The notes under the pieces: model-generated
What the model saw: only the letters and a program-made list of their open reading frames with translations
What the model was told of the DNA's origin: nothing
Database searches by the model: none
Shown here: in pieces, positions 1 to 11,714 of the stretch
Position numbering within the stretch: the first letter of the stretch is position 1
Layout: each line of letters starts with the position of its first letter
Position numbers and translations under genes: made by a program
Origin: JADKAV01 sp037045455
Lineage (GTDB): Bacteria; Actinomycetota; Actinomycetes; S36-B12; UBA10799
NCBI GenBank assembly: GCA_037045455.1
Contig: JBAOIN010000012.1
Span: 542,116 to 606,115, forward strand
DNA length: 64,000 bases
Reading direction: 5' to 3'

Positions 1-226
1 ACGGCGAGGTGACCGAGGCCTTCAAGGCCTCCGGCGCTCCGATCGCATGCATCTGCTCCAGCGACGACGTGTACGCCGAGCAGGCCGAAGCGACAGCTGC
101 TGCGCTGAAGGCAGCAGGTGCCAAGCGCGTCTACCTGGCCGGCAAGGGCGACTACCCGAGCGTGGACGAGTACGTCCACCTCGGCGTCGACGCCCTCGAT
201 GTCCTCACCCGAGCGGAGGCCCTGCG

Positions 227-230
<4 letters not shown>
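1..230 (+). CDS. mutA: Methylmalonyl-CoA mutase small subunit, C-terminal fragment
   Basis: The reading frame is open from the window edge and ends in TGA at 228-230. It encodes the last ~75 residues of what looks like the small, non-catalytic subunit of heterodimeric methylmalonyl-CoA mutase. The visible part is an alpha/beta flavodoxin-like fold with ICSSDDVYAEQA and a KRVYLAGKGDY strand, as in the degenerate B12-like domain of small subunits; the DxHxxG cobalamin motif is absent, as expected. Its stop overlaps the ATG of the large-subunit gene (ATGA), indicating translational coupling. The 5' part lies outside the window, so the assignment rests on the C-terminus plus gene order. Confidence 0.72.
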
Positions 231-2383
<2,153 letters not shown>

Positions 2384-2387
<4 letters not shown>

Positions 2388-3358
2388 AGCAACCGCTGCC
2401 GGGGACGGCCGAACTGGCCGACCTCGTCCGGGGTGGCGACACCATGTGGCTTGCCCGCGCGATCACGCTGGTCGAGAGCCGAAAGCACGAGCATCGCGCG
2501 CAGGCTGCGGAGTTGCTGACCGCGCTGATGCCCTACTCCGGGGGCGCGGATCGGATAGGCCTGACGGGTGTGCCCGGCGTAGGCAAGTCGACGTTCATCG
2601 ACCAGTTCGGGACCAACCTCACCGACGCCGGACACCGAGTGGCAGTGCTGGCCGTAGACCCAAGTAGTAGCCGCACGGGCGGCGCCATCCTCGGCGACAA
2701 GACCCGCATGGAGCGGCTCTCCGCAGACTCCAACGCCTTCATCCGGCCCTCTCCCGCGAGCGGCTCATTGGGCGGGGTCGCTCGTGCAACAAGGGAGTCG
2801 ATCCTGCTCTGCGAGGCCGCCGGCTTCGACGTCGTGCTGGTGGAGACCGTGGGCGTTGGACAGAGCGAGACCACCGTCAGCGAGATGGTCGACATCTTCG
2901 TAGTGCTGATGCTGTCCGGGGCCGGCGACGAGTTGCAGGGCATCAAGCGCGGCGTGCTGGAAATCGCCGACCTGATCGCCGTGAACAAGGCGGACGGTGA
3001 CAACGTGAAACGCGCCCGGATGGCTGCGGCGGACTATCGGCGGGCCATCCACCTGATGACGCCGGCATCGCCGAACTGGACCCCGCCAGTGCTCACGTGT
3101 TCCGCGTTGACCAATGAGGGGTTGCCGCAGATTTGGGAACAGATTGTCGCCCATCGGGACCGGCTGGCTGCGACCGGGGAGCGTCAGGAACGCAGGCAGC
3201 GCCAGCAGATCGGCTGGATGTGGGCGTTGATCGGCGACCGTCTGCTGGACCAGTTCCGGGAGTCCGTGGCCGTGGCCGAGGCGGAGGCGGCTGTGCTGGC
3301 CGGGAAGTTGCCGCCCGCGGTCGCAGCCGACCAGTTGCTGGCGGCGTTCCTGGGCTGA
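2384..3358 (+). CDS. meaB: MeaB/ArgK-type G3E GTPase, mutase chaperone
   Basis: 324 aa cytosolic GTPase of the MeaB/MMAA family. These proteins gate adenosylcobalamin loading and protect or reactivate methylmalonyl-CoA mutase. Visible GTPase motifs: P-loop GVPGVGKST at about residues 62-70, the switch region AVDPSSSRTGGAILGDKTRM, VETVGVGQSE, and the G4 motif NKAD near residue 201. The ATG overlaps the mutB stop, so mutA-mutB-meaB form one transcription unit, the standard arrangement. The C-terminal helical dimerisation arm is present (ends LLAAFLG). No anomaly seen. Confidence 0.93.
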
Positions 3359-3401
3359 GCGGCCCATTGACCCCTGGGATGCCCGCAACTAGCGTGTGAC
3401 G

Positions 3402-4631
3402 ATGCGCACGCGGGGCGTGTTGGTTGTGACGGTTGGGCTGCTCATGCTGCTGTCCGGACCCGCATTCGCGTACAACGCGCCCGGCCCGCGCTGGCCCGGG
3501 CGCACCATTACGTTCCACGAGACGCTGCCGAAGTCCTATGACTGGGAGTTGCGCCAGGCCGTGAAGGCGTGGAACACCGCCGGGGCCAAGGTCCGCCTGC
3601 GCAAGGTCAAGAGTCGGGCCCGCGCCGACGTACAGGTCGGGTTCGGCGACGTGCCGGGTGCCTTCAGCGGATACTCCTCGATCGGCCGTCAGCCCAACGC
3701 GTATCTCCATCTGAGGCGCGACTCCGGTTCCCGGCAGCCCGTTGACGCCAGCAGCCGCATCTTCGGTGCCATGCTGCTGACGCATGAGTTCGGGCACGTT
3801 CTGGGTCTGGACCATGTGGGTTCGGGGCGCGAGGACGACTGCCGAATCATGGAGCCGACGATCGAGAGACGGTGCTTCGACATCCAGCCTGGCTACTACC
3901 CCTGCCGGCTGCTGAAGGCCGACGATGTCCGTGGCGTGATCAGGCTGTACGGCGGGAAGTTCCGCAAACCCAGTAAGCGCCTGTGCTTGCTCGAGCCTGC
4001 CCCGCCCGAGGTGCCAGATCTGAGGGTCACCGGCGGGGAGAGTCCCGAGAGCCCAGTCAGCGTCACGTGGGGGATGCCGAGACCCGCGCGCCCTGGCTCC
4101 AAGGTCGAGGTCTCGCTCTTCAGCGCGCCCAATGGCTGCAGCAGCGACACCGCGCAGATGGACTGGCTTTCCGGGGACACGCTGCCGCTGGCCGCCGGCC
4201 GCTGGGTCGAGCCCGGCGACGATCTCGGGAGGAGGCCAGGACGGCACTGCGTGCAGGCGCGCATCGTCAACAAGTGGGGTTTGGCGGGCCCGACCTCGAG
4301 CCGGGAGATCACCACGGCGCCGCCGTTCGTCGCCCCGCCGCAGATCACAGATCTGGTCGAGAATCCCGAGTATGCAGACTACGAGGTCACTGCCCTGATC
4401 CCCGCGGACGCGAGGCTGGTCGCGACCTTGGCCGCTAGTGGACAGTGCCGAACCAGCTTCGACGAGAACACCGACCAGCCACTGGACATCTGGCCCACCG
4501 GCGCTGGGACGTACCTGCTCTACGGGGTGCCGGCCGGTGCGTCCTGCCTCTCCTTCTTCACACGGTCCGTCGACGGTTACTACAGTGCCGCAACCACCCG
4601 AGAGGTCGTGCACACGCCGCCGTCCCCGTGA
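3402..4631 (+). CDS. Secreted matrixin-like zinc metalloprotease
   Basis: About 409 aa exported protein. The N-terminus (MRTRGVLVV...SGPAFA) is a signal peptide with likely cleavage after AFA near residue 23. A metzincin zinc site HEFGHVLGLDH starts at about residue 128, the extended HExxHxxGxxH motif of M10/matrixin-type peptidases. The C-terminal ~200 residues look like one or two beta-sandwich (fibronectin III-like) modules (VPDLRVTGGE...VSVTWGMPRP). An in-frame GTG at 3396 is an alternative start two codons upstream. Substrate unknown. It is followed on the same strand by the DUF1800/DUF1501 pair after a 67-bp gap. Confidence 0.77.
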   Translation: MRTRGVLVVTVGLLMLLSGPAFAYNAPGPRWPGRTITFHETLPKSYDWELRQAVKAWNTAGAKVRLRKVKSRARADVQVGFGDVPGAFSGYSSIGRQPNAYLHLRRDSGSRQPVDASSRIFGAMLLTHEFGHVLGLDHVGSGREDDCRIMEPTIERRCFDIQPGYYPCRLLKADDVRGVIRLYGGKFRKPSKRLCLLEPAPPEVPDLRVTGGESPESPVSVTWGMPRPARPGSKVEVSLFSAPNGCSSDTAQMDWLSGDTLPLAAGRWVEPGDDLGRRPGRHCVQARIVNKWGLAGPTSSREITTAPPFVAPPQITDLVENPEYADYEVTALIPADARLVATLAASGQCRTSFDENTDQPLDIWPTGAGTYLLYGVPAGASCLSFFTRSVDGYYSAATTREVVHTPPSP

Positions 4632-4698
4632 CGCTTCCGGGGTATGCCTCAGGGGTGATCGGTCTCAAGCCCGACCCCTGAACCGCCGATGGGCGCCC

Positions 4699-6552
4699 AT
4701 GGAGCACAGGACGCTGGCCCGCCGGACCATGCTCTCCGCGGGTGCGCTCACAGCCGGGCTGGCCATCGCCCCGGCCCAGGCGCAGGCCGCGCGTGTGCGC
4801 ACAGTGCGCAAGTTCGTCGCCGTCAAGTACACCTACAACGCCCAGACCGGAGTCACCCGCGTCACCAAGCACAAGGTCAAGCAGGTGACGGCGAAGTTCG
4901 TCGGCAAGAAGGTGTTCGAGAAGAGGCACGGCGCGTGGGTGCGCACGCCGTACCTCTGGGATGAGACGAAGCGGGCGCTGGTCTACTCCCGCAAGCTGCA
5001 CTTGAAGCTGCTCGGTGCCAGCGGTAAGCGCCCCGTGGCGCCTGAGCCCGCGACGCCGACACCGACGCCCCCAGGGCAGACGCCCTCACCGCCGCCGCAG
5101 AATCCCGGCGATCCCACCGTGGTCGCCGTATCGCCCTACAGCGCCGCCAACGCCACGCACCACGTCCTGAACCGAGTGGGCTACGGAGTTTCACCCCAAG
5201 GCCTGCGTGACGTGGCAGAGGTCGGCGGTGCCCGGGCGTGGCTACGTCGGCAACTCCAGCCGGACAGCATCGACGACAGCAGTTGCGATGCCTACCTGCA
5301 ACGGCTGCCGGACCAGGCCGACGAGATCTGGCAAGTCGAGGACGACCTGCGCAATGACAAACGCGAGGGCTGGCGGCAACTCATGTGGGTCAACACGGGG
5401 ATGATCGTGCGGGCGTCCTGGTCGCGCCGGCAGTTGCTGGCGTCCCTCGAGGAGTTCTGGGCCAACCACTTCAATGTCACGGTGCCCTCGGACGGAGTGG
5501 CGGCCTCCCGCGCGCATTACCAGTGGACCATCCGCAAACACGCACTCGGACGGTTCGAGGATCTGCTGGTCGCGGTCTCGACTCACCCGGCGATGCTGAC
5601 CTACCTCAACAACCGGGAGTCCGACGACGAGCACCCGAACGAGAACCAGGGCCGGGAGTTGCTGGAGTTGCACACGGTCGGCTTGGAGGCCGGCTATACC
5701 GAGGAGGACGTCCTCAACTCGGCCCGCATTCTGACGGGCTTGAGCGTCGACGGCGAGAGCGAGGAGTTCGAGTACAAGCCGTGGCGGCACTGGGCAGGCG
5801 CCGTTCGAGTCCTCGGTTTCAGCCACAGCAACGCGACCAGAGCCGGTGGCCTGGAGGTGTTCCGAGCCTATGCGCACTACCTGGCAACTCACCCCTCGAC
5901 GGCCCGCAGGATCTGCAGCAAGCTCGCGCGCCGGTTCGTCAGCGACACACCGTCAGCCGGGTACGTGGACGCGCTCGTGGCGGTCTACCAGAACACCGAC
6001 GGCAACGTCTCGGCGCTGCTTGAACACGTCTTCGGAACTGACGAGTTCTGGAGTAGTGCCGGCGGCAAGACCCGGCGCCCGTTCGACGCCTACATCGCGG
6101 CCCTGCGGCGACTGGGCATCACGCCGGGCGACGGGATCGACGGGTGGGAGGACATCACCTGGATCACCGACGGCCTCGGTCAGTCGCCCTTCGGCGCTCC
6201 CTATCCGACCGGTTGGCCGGACGCGCCGCAAGCCTGGACGTCGCCGGTCTGGACGCTGAACCGCTGGAACGCCACGCTCGGACTGGCCGACAGCGGATCG
6301 AACGTCGATCAACCGGACCTTCTGGAGTACGTCTTCGCCGGCACGCTTCCGGCAACCTACGGTGAGGCGATCGATCGCATCGGCCTGCAGCTGTTCGGCC
6401 TACAGCCCGCTGCCAGCCACAAGCAAGCGCTGCTCGCATTCCTCGGCAAGAGCGCGAACTCACCGGCCAATGCGAACAGCGCGATCTACGGCTGGCGACT
6501 GCCCTACGTGGTGGCCTTGCTGCTCGACTCTCCCTACCTGTTGGCGAGGTGA
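4699..6552 (+). CDS. DUF1800 family exported protein
   Basis: 617 aa. The start at 4699 puts a twin-arginine-like leader (RTLARRTMLSAG, then a hydrophobic stretch ending AQAQA) at the N-terminus; the open frame upstream is not coding-like. A basic region and a Pro/Thr-rich linker (PTPTPPGQTPSPPP) precede the DUF1800 domain, which carries HVLNRVGYG, FWANHFNV and the hallmark GRELLELHTVG. DUF1800 genes are usually paired with DUF1501 genes, as here, and the pair is thought to act at the cell envelope; the biochemical role is not established. Gap to the next gene is 1 bp. Confidence 0.87.
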   Translation: MEHRTLARRTMLSAGALTAGLAIAPAQAQAARVRTVRKFVAVKYTYNAQTGVTRVTKHKVKQVTAKFVGKKVFEKRHGAWVRTPYLWDETKRALVYSRKLHLKLLGASGKRPVAPEPATPTPTPPGQTPSPPPQNPGDPTVVAVSPYSAANATHHVLNRVGYGVSPQGLRDVAEVGGARAWLRRQLQPDSIDDSSCDAYLQRLPDQADEIWQVEDDLRNDKREGWRQLMWVNTGMIVRASWSRRQLLASLEEFWANHFNVTVPSDGVAASRAHYQWTIRKHALGRFEDLLVAVSTHPAMLTYLNNRESDDEHPNENQGRELLELHTVGLEAGYTEEDVLNSARILTGLSVDGESEEFEYKPWRHWAGAVRVLGFSHSNATRAGGLEVFRAYAHYLATHPSTARRICSKLARRFVSDTPSAGYVDALVAVYQNTDGNVSALLEHVFGTDEFWSSAGGKTRRPFDAYIAALRRLGITPGDGIDGWEDITWITDGLGQSPFGAPYPTGWPDAPQAWTSPVWTLNRWNATLGLADSGSNVDQPDLLEYVFAGTLPATYGEAIDRIGLQLFGLQPAASHKQALLAFLGKSANSPANANSAIYGWRLPYVVALLLDSPYLLAR

Positions 6553-6553
6553 C

Positions 6554-7786
6554 ATGAACGGTTGTGCTGAATGTCAGGCCATGTCACGGCGTGGTTTCCT
6601 GGGTGTCCTCGGTGCCGCCGCGGCCACGCCGCTGCTGGCAACGCAGGTGGGGTGGGCGGCGCCCGGGTATACCGGTGACGTCCTGGTGGTGCTGTCCTTC
6701 CGCGGCGGTTTCGACGGGCTGTCGGCAGTGCCGCCCGTGGGCGATCCGAACTACCAGACGCTGCGACCCTCGATCGCGGTGCCGGTGAACCGCACTGTCC
6801 CGTTGGACTCCATGTTCGGGCTCAACGTCGCGCTCAACGGGCTCAAGCCGTTGTGGGACGCCGGCGACCTCGCTGTGGTCGCGGCCTGCGGCATGTCGAG
6901 TCCCAACCGTTCGCACTTCTCGGCGATGGACGAGATCGAGCGGGCGGCGCCGGGCAGCGGAGTACGCACTGGATGGCTGGACCGCACGCTGGGTTCGTGG
7001 AATGCGACCGGCGCGTTCGACGGCGTACAGATCGGGTGGGGCGGGATGCCCATGGCATTCAGTGGCCCCTTCGACGAGCTGGGGTTCGGGCGGTTGGACG
7101 ACTTCGCGCTGTCCGGAGCCTGGAATGCAGCCGAGCGGGACAAGTGGGTGGCTGCGCTCACCACCCTGCACGACGCGGCGCCCACGCACGTGAAGGGACC
7201 GGCGTTGACGACGCTCGGCGCGCTGACGACGGCCGCAGCGCTGGGTTCCTACACGCCGGCTGTGCCGTATCCGGACTCCGACCTCGGGCGCTCCCTGCAG
7301 GAGGCCGCTCACATCATCAAGGCCGGCATCGGCGTACGAGTTGTGACCATCGACGAGGGCGATTGGGACATGCACGCGGGTCTTGGACGGCCAGAATCCG
7401 GCGGCTGGATGTTCGACAAATTGCGCGACGTGGGCGACAGCATCGGAGCCTTCTTCGCCGACCTTGGTTCAGTGGCGCAGGGTGTGACGCTGGTGACATT
7501 GAGCGAGTTCGGCCGGCGGGTGGAGGAGAACGACTCTGGTGGGGTCGACCACGGTTGGGGCAACGTGATGTTCGTGGCGGGCGGGAACGTCAATGGCGGG
7601 GAAGTGCACGGCACGTGGCTGGGCCTCAACGACCAGGGCATGTACGACGGCGATGTGAAGGCGACGACGGACTATCGGGCAGTGCTCGCCGACATCCTCG
7701 CCAACCGTTGCGATGCAGGTGACGACGTCCTGCAGTCGGTCTTTCCGGGGTTCACCGGCGCCCATCTGGGAGTCACTAATCCGTGA
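6554..7786 (+). CDS. DUF1501 family Tat-exported protein
   Basis: 410 aa. The N-terminus has SRRGFLGVLGAAAATPLL, a good twin-arginine signal with consensus SRRxFL. The mature part resembles alkaline phosphatase/sulfatase-superfamily DUF1501 proteins: VVLSFRGGFDGLSAVPP, SSPNRSHFSAMDE, and a C-terminal SEFGRRVEENDSGGVDHGWG with metal-ligand-like Asp/His. It is co-oriented and essentially contiguous with the DUF1800 gene, so the two are very likely co-expressed and work together. Function of the pair is uncharacterised. Confidence 0.88.
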   Translation: MNGCAECQAMSRRGFLGVLGAAAATPLLATQVGWAAPGYTGDVLVVLSFRGGFDGLSAVPPVGDPNYQTLRPSIAVPVNRTVPLDSMFGLNVALNGLKPLWDAGDLAVVAACGMSSPNRSHFSAMDEIERAAPGSGVRTGWLDRTLGSWNATGAFDGVQIGWGGMPMAFSGPFDELGFGRLDDFALSGAWNAAERDKWVAALTTLHDAAPTHVKGPALTTLGALTTAAALGSYTPAVPYPDSDLGRSLQEAAHIIKAGIGVRVVTIDEGDWDMHAGLGRPESGGWMFDKLRDVGDSIGAFFADLGSVAQGVTLVTLSEFGRRVEENDSGGVDHGWGNVMFVAGGNVNGGEVHGTWLGLNDQGMYDGDVKATTDYRAVLADILANRCDAGDDVLQSVFPGFTGAHLGVTNP

Positions 7787-7965
7787 CGTTCCTAAACTGA
7801 CCCCGTGAGGTGGCTCGGGGTTTTGCTGGCGCTGACTTCCGGCAAGGTGCGCACGTGCCAAGGGCAACCACTGCGAATCACCCGAATGCGCGCGCGTACG
7901 TGGCGTGGGACTGGACGCCTGTGCGTGGGGCTGGTGAACAAGTACGGCATGCCCGGGACTGTGTC

Positions 7966-8461
7966 ATGACGGCCCGCCGCGCAACTCCAGCGGATGCGCA
8001 GACTCTGGCAGCACTGGCGGCCGCGGACGTTCCCGCTGGCCTGTCCACCCCATACCCCGCCCGACGCCATGGCCGAGCACATCGCCACCCAATTGAGTCC
8101 AGCACGGTTCCGCGAACACATGGCGGCCGGCGCTGAGTTCTACCTGATCGGCGACGAGGCGTACCTCATGCTTGCCTTCGACCGGCCGCCCATCGACACC
8201 GACTGGCAGCGCCCGTTGGAGGTCAAGCGGATCTACGTCGATGCCCACGCCCACGGATCCGGTCTGGCTGGACAACTCATGGAGGTCGCGTTCGAGCGCG
8301 CCCGCCAGGGGGGTCACGACTGGCTGTGGCTGGGGACGAACAAGGAGAACCAGCGGGCCATTCGCTTCTACGAGAAGTGCGGCTTCCGGATCGTCGGCGA
8401 GCGCACGTTCTTCGTAGCAGAAACGCCGGAAAGCGACTACGTGCTGGCAGTCGCCATCTGA
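7966..8461 (+). CDS. GNAT family N-acetyltransferase, one frameshift
   Basis: Start at ATG 7966 (MTARRATPADAQTL, the typical first beta strand and helix of GNAT enzymes). One extra base near 8029 shifts the frame; the remainder to 8461 contains the acetyl-CoA loop VDAHAHGSGLAGQLM and the conserved ENQRAIRFYEKCGF segment. About 164 aa when repaired. Transfers an acetyl group to an unknown amine. The 3' end overlaps the convergent MFS gene by 25 bp. Before it, 7787-7965 holds no gene that I can support. Confidence 0.77.
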
Positions 8462-9693
8462 CCCTGCCGCACGCGCGGGATGGCAAGGCACGTCGCTGAC
8501 GCCGCCAGCGCCAACGCAGCGGCCAGCCACCAGGAAGTGCTGTAGGTCCCATGCATGTCGCGCATCACGCCCGAGATCGTGGCTGCGAACGCCGCTCCGA
8601 TCATGTGTGCAGCGAACACCCAGCCGAAGACGATCGCGCCGCGCTCCACCCCGTAGAAGGCGCGGCACAACGTCACCGTGGGCGGGACCGTGGCGACCCA
8701 GTCCAGACCCATGAAGACCATGACGACCAGCAGCCCTGGTTCTACCGAGGGCCCCAGAATCACGGGCACCGCAGCCAGCGCGAGCCCGCGCAGCGCGTAG
8801 TACACACCGAGCAGAACCCGCGGGTCGAAGCGGTCGGTGAGCCAGCCCGAGCCGATCGTGCCGATGATGTCGAAGATGCCGACCACGGCCAGCATCGAGG
8901 CGGCAGTGGTGGCTGCCATGCCGTGATCGTGGCCTGTGGGGACGAAGTGGGTGCTCACGATCCCGTTCGTGGTCCAGCCGCAGACGAAGAACGTCCCGGC
9001 GAGCAGCCAGAACGGCCTCGTGCGGGCAGCGTCGACCAGCACCGACACAGCTCGACGGGCCGCACCTTGAGCCGGGACATCCTCCGGAACCGCTTCCGTG
9101 GCGCCGTAGGGCAGCAGACTGACATCAGCGGGACGATCACGCACCACGCCCAGTACCAGGGGCACCAGTAGCAGAGTCAGTGCGCAGATCAGCAGCGACG
9201 CCGCGCGCCAGCCATGCATGTCGATCACGTGTGAAAGCAAGGGCAAGAAGATGAGTTGCCCAGTCGCGAAGGCCGCACCCAACAGCCCCATCACCAGGCC
9301 GCGATCGCGCGCGAACCAGCGATTGGTGATCAGTGCTCCGAAGACCAGCGCGGTCGAGCCGACACCTAGCCCGGCGACGACCCCCCACAGCAGGACGAGT
9401 TGCCACGGCTGGGTCATGAAGACGGTCAGCCCGGTTCCGGTGGCGATCAGGACCAGCGCGACAGCGGCCACCCGCCGGATACCGACGCGTTCCATCAACG
9501 CGGCCGCGAAGGGGGCAGTGAGCCCGTAGAACAACAGGTTCACCGAGACGGCCAGGCTGGTGGCGGCGCGGGTCCAGCCCAGGTCCTCCTCGATCGGCAC
9601 CAGCATCAGCCCGTAGCTGGAGCGGAACGCGGCGGATCCGAGCAGCACGAGGAACGTCACCGCAGCGACGGCCCAGGCCCGGTGGATGCGCAC
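8437..9693 (-). CDS. MFS transporter
   Basis: 418 aa integral membrane protein with about twelve hydrophobic segments. The first cytoplasmic loop has MERVGIRR and the second half has WLTDRFDPR, matching the paired D-R/G motifs of the major facilitator superfamily. Overall it resembles the oxalate/formate antiporter-like and monocarboxylate-type branch (FRSSYGLMLVPIEEDLGWTRAATS), but the substrate cannot be read from sequence. Monocistronic, convergent with the GNAT gene and divergent from the next gene with about 100 bp between starts. Confidence 0.88.
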   Translation of the reverse strand: MRIHRAWAVAAVTFLVLLGSAAFRSSYGLMLVPIEEDLGWTRAATSLAVSVNLLFYGLTAPFAAALMERVGIRRVAAVALVLIATGTGLTVFMTQPWQLVLLWGVVAGLGVGSTALVFGALITNRWFARDRGLVMGLLGAAFATGQLIFLPLLSHVIDMHGWRAASLLICALTLLLVPLVLGVVRDRPADVSLLPYGATEAVPEDVPAQGAARRAVSVLVDAARTRPFWLLAGTFFVCGWTTNGIVSTHFVPTGHDHGMAATTAASMLAVVGIFDIIGTIGSGWLTDRFDPRVLLGVYYALRGLALAAVPVILGPSVEPGLLVVMVFMGLDWVATVPPTVTLCRAFYGVERGAIVFGWVFAAHMIGAAFAATISGVMRDMHGTYSTSWWLAAALALAASATCLAIPRVRQGQMATAST

Positions 9694-9795
9694 CGGATCA
9701 GACTAGTTCGCAGACGAACGGCCGGATCGGGGTACGCGCCTTGATGCCAGCAGCCTCGTTCTGTGGGGATTCCACCCCGCCCGTACGGTGGGACC

Positions 9796-10974
9796 ATGAG
9801 CGACTTCGATCTCGTGGTGTACGGCGCGACCGGTTTCACGGGCAAGCTGGTAGCCAAGTACATGGCCGAACGCGGGGGTCCCGAGCGGATCGCGCTGGCC
9901 GGCCGCAACCCCGACAAACTGGCGGAAGTCGCGGCCGATCTCGGCGTGTCCTGGCCCATGATCACGGCCAGTTCCGACGACCCGCGCTCCCTGCATGCGC
10001 TGGCCGAATCGACCAAAGCCGTGGTCACCACAGTTGGCCCGTACATGAAGTACGGCCTGCCGCTGGTCGAGGCGTGCGCGCAGGCGGGCACGCACTACGC
10101 CGATCTCGCCGGTGAGGTTCTGTTCATGCGCGAGAGCATCGACGGTTTCGACGCCATGGCCAAACAGACCGGCGCGCGCATCGTGCACGCCAGCGGTTTC
10201 GACTCGATCCCGTCGGACCTCGGCGTCTACCTGCTGCACGAAGCCGCGGGCGGCGAACTCGGCAAGACGGTCATGGCCGTGCGCTGGGCCAGCGGTGGGC
10301 TCAGCGGCGGCACGATCGCCAGCGGCATCGGGCAGATGGAGGTGGCCCGCAAGGACCCCCGGCTCGGGAAGATCATGGCCGATCCGTACGCCCTGACCCC
10401 CGGCCAGTCGGGACCTGACGTGGGTGACCAGATGTGGGTCCGTTATGAGCCGTCGTTGGACTCCTGGACCGGACCGTTCATCATGGCCATGATCAACACG
10501 CGGGTCGTGCGCCGGTCGAACTACTTGTCGGACTTCGCCTACGGCCAGCACTTCGAGTACAAAGAGGTCGTCGCGACCGGTCCGGGCTGGGGCGGCCGCG
10601 CCCGCGCTACGGCGCTGGCTGCAGGCAGCACGGGAGGCATGATGGCCCTCGGCTTCAGCCCGACCCGCATGATCGCGTCCCGATTCCTGCCCGAACCCGG
10701 CGAAGGGCCGAGCGAGGAGTCCCGCGAGAAGGGCGGCTTCCGCGTTGAATTCCGCAGTTTGCTACCGGACGGCCGCATCTACGGGGCTGAGGTGATCGGC
10801 AAAGGCGACCCCGGTTACGCCGCGACGTCCCGCATGCTTGGCGAGTCCGGCCTGTGCCTGGCAACGACCGACGGCGAGGGCGGCGTGCTCACGCCTGCCA
10901 CGGCGATGGGTGACGCCCTGGTCGAGCGGCTGCGGGCTGCCGGAATGACGCTGCGTGCCTGGCAGGTGCGCTAG
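9796..10974 (+). CDS. Trans-acting enoyl reductase / saccharopine dehydrogenase-like oxidoreductase
   Basis: 392 aa. Start chosen at ATG 9796, which puts the Rossmann strand VVYGATGFTGKLVAKYMAE at the N-terminus. NAGRN-like and GPYMKYG motifs, then SGFDSIPSDLG, match the saccharopine-dehydrogenase-like family that in mycobacteria includes trans-acting enoyl reductases for lipid biosynthesis. Related in family to the gene at 52576-53676. The true substrate is unknown; a lipid role is inferred from family and from the lipid genes in this window. Confidence 0.85.
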   Translation: MSDFDLVVYGATGFTGKLVAKYMAERGGPERIALAGRNPDKLAEVAADLGVSWPMITASSDDPRSLHALAESTKAVVTTVGPYMKYGLPLVEACAQAGTHYADLAGEVLFMRESIDGFDAMAKQTGARIVHASGFDSIPSDLGVYLLHEAAGGELGKTVMAVRWASGGLSGGTIASGIGQMEVARKDPRLGKIMADPYALTPGQSGPDVGDQMWVRYEPSLDSWTGPFIMAMINTRVVRRSNYLSDFAYGQHFEYKEVVATGPGWGGRARATALAAGSTGGMMALGFSPTRMIASRFLPEPGEGPSEESREKGGFRVEFRSLLPDGRIYGAEVIGKGDPGYAATSRMLGESGLCLATTDGEGGVLTPATAMGDALVERLRAAGMTLRAWQVR

Positions 10975-11003
10975 GCCGCGCGACTAGATGTGAGCAATAC
11001 GCC

Positions 11004-11046
11004 CCAGATGTGAGCGAAGAACCCCGTGCCTTTCGCTCACATCTGG
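11004..11046. repeat. Intergenic hairpin, 15-bp perfect stem
   Basis: CCAGATGTGAGCGAA at 11004-11018 and its exact reverse complement at 11032-11046 are separated by a 13-nt loop. Partial copies of the arm words occur on both sides (GATGTGAGC near 10987, TTCGCTCGCAT near 11052), so the element is nested. No T-tract follows. Could be a factor-independent-like terminator of the upstream gene or a REP-type element. Confidence 0.6.
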
Positions 11047-11126
11047 GACGCTTCGCTCGCATTTGCGTCACGGCGGCGTCCTGCGGCAGGTGCGATCAGC
11101 AACCACTGCGGTCTACGCTGTCGGCC

Positions 11127-11399
11127 ATGAGCGACCAGGAACTGCGGGCAGCCGCGGCCAAACGCATCAAGGACAAGCGCAACTTCTGGCAGATGCTCGG
11201 CATTTTCGTGATTGTGTCGGTGATCCTGACGGCGATCTGGGCGCTGTCCGGCGGCGGCTACTTCTGGCCGGCCTGGGCCATGCTCGGGATGGGCATCGCA
11301 GCGATGTTCACGGCGTTCGGGGCCTACGGTCCGGCGAATGTCCCGCCGAGTCAGCAGCAGATCGACGACGAGGTGCGAAAGATGCAGGGCGGGAGCTGA
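11127..11399 (+). CDS. Small two-transmembrane-segment (2TM) protein
   Basis: 90 aa. A charged N-terminal helix (SDQELRAAAAKRIKDKRNF) precedes two hydrophobic segments (MLGIFVIVSVILTAIWALS and a WPAWAMLGMGIAAMFTAFGAYG stretch) with a short periplasmic turn, then a polar tail. This matches the 2TM domain found in many actinobacterial small membrane proteins, sometimes fused to kinases or regulators. No function known. Its 3' end overlaps the convergent VanZ-like gene. Confidence 0.7.
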   Translation: MSDQELRAAAAKRIKDKRNFWQMLGIFVIVSVILTAIWALSGGGYFWPAWAMLGMGIAAMFTAFGAYGPANVPPSQQQIDDEVRKMQGGS

Positions 11400-11691
11400 T
11401 CGCCCAGGCGAGCGCGATCCCGAGCAGGTCGGCCAGTAAATCCGCGATGTCCCCGCTGCGCTGCGGCAAGAACCACGACTGCACCAGTTCACTGAGGGCC
11501 GCTTGAGCAACCATGGCTGGGATGATCCAGCGATAGCCCAGCCGCAAGCCCAGCCAGGTCACCAGCGCGAACAGCGCCGCGTGAACGACTTTGTCCAGCG
11601 GCAGGCCGGTGTCGACGGAGGGTGCGCTGGGTACGTAAAGCGCCCAGACCTGCACCAGCAGGGCCACGCCGAACACCACTCGCAGTCGCAC
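11308..11691 (-). CDS. VanZ-like family membrane protein
   Basis: 127 aa, chosen to start at GTG 11691 (VRLRVVFGVALLVQVW). Four hydrophobic segments and the VanZ-family pattern LPLDKVVHAALFALVTW followed by SGDIADLLADLLGIALAW. VanZ-like proteins are small polytopic membrane proteins; only the teicoplanin-resistance prototype has a phenotype. The C-terminal ~30 residues overlap the convergent 2TM gene and are low-complexity, so the real stop could be affected by a sequence error. Confidence 0.68.
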   Translation of the reverse strand: MRLRVVFGVALLVQVWALYVPSAPSVDTGLPLDKVVHAALFALVTWLGLRLGYRWIIPAMVAQAALSELVQSWFLPQRSGDIADLLADLLGIALAWAISSRPASFAPRRRSAADSAGHSPDRRPRTP

Positions 11692-11714
11692 AGATCCCAG
11701 CGTAGGTTTGGCCC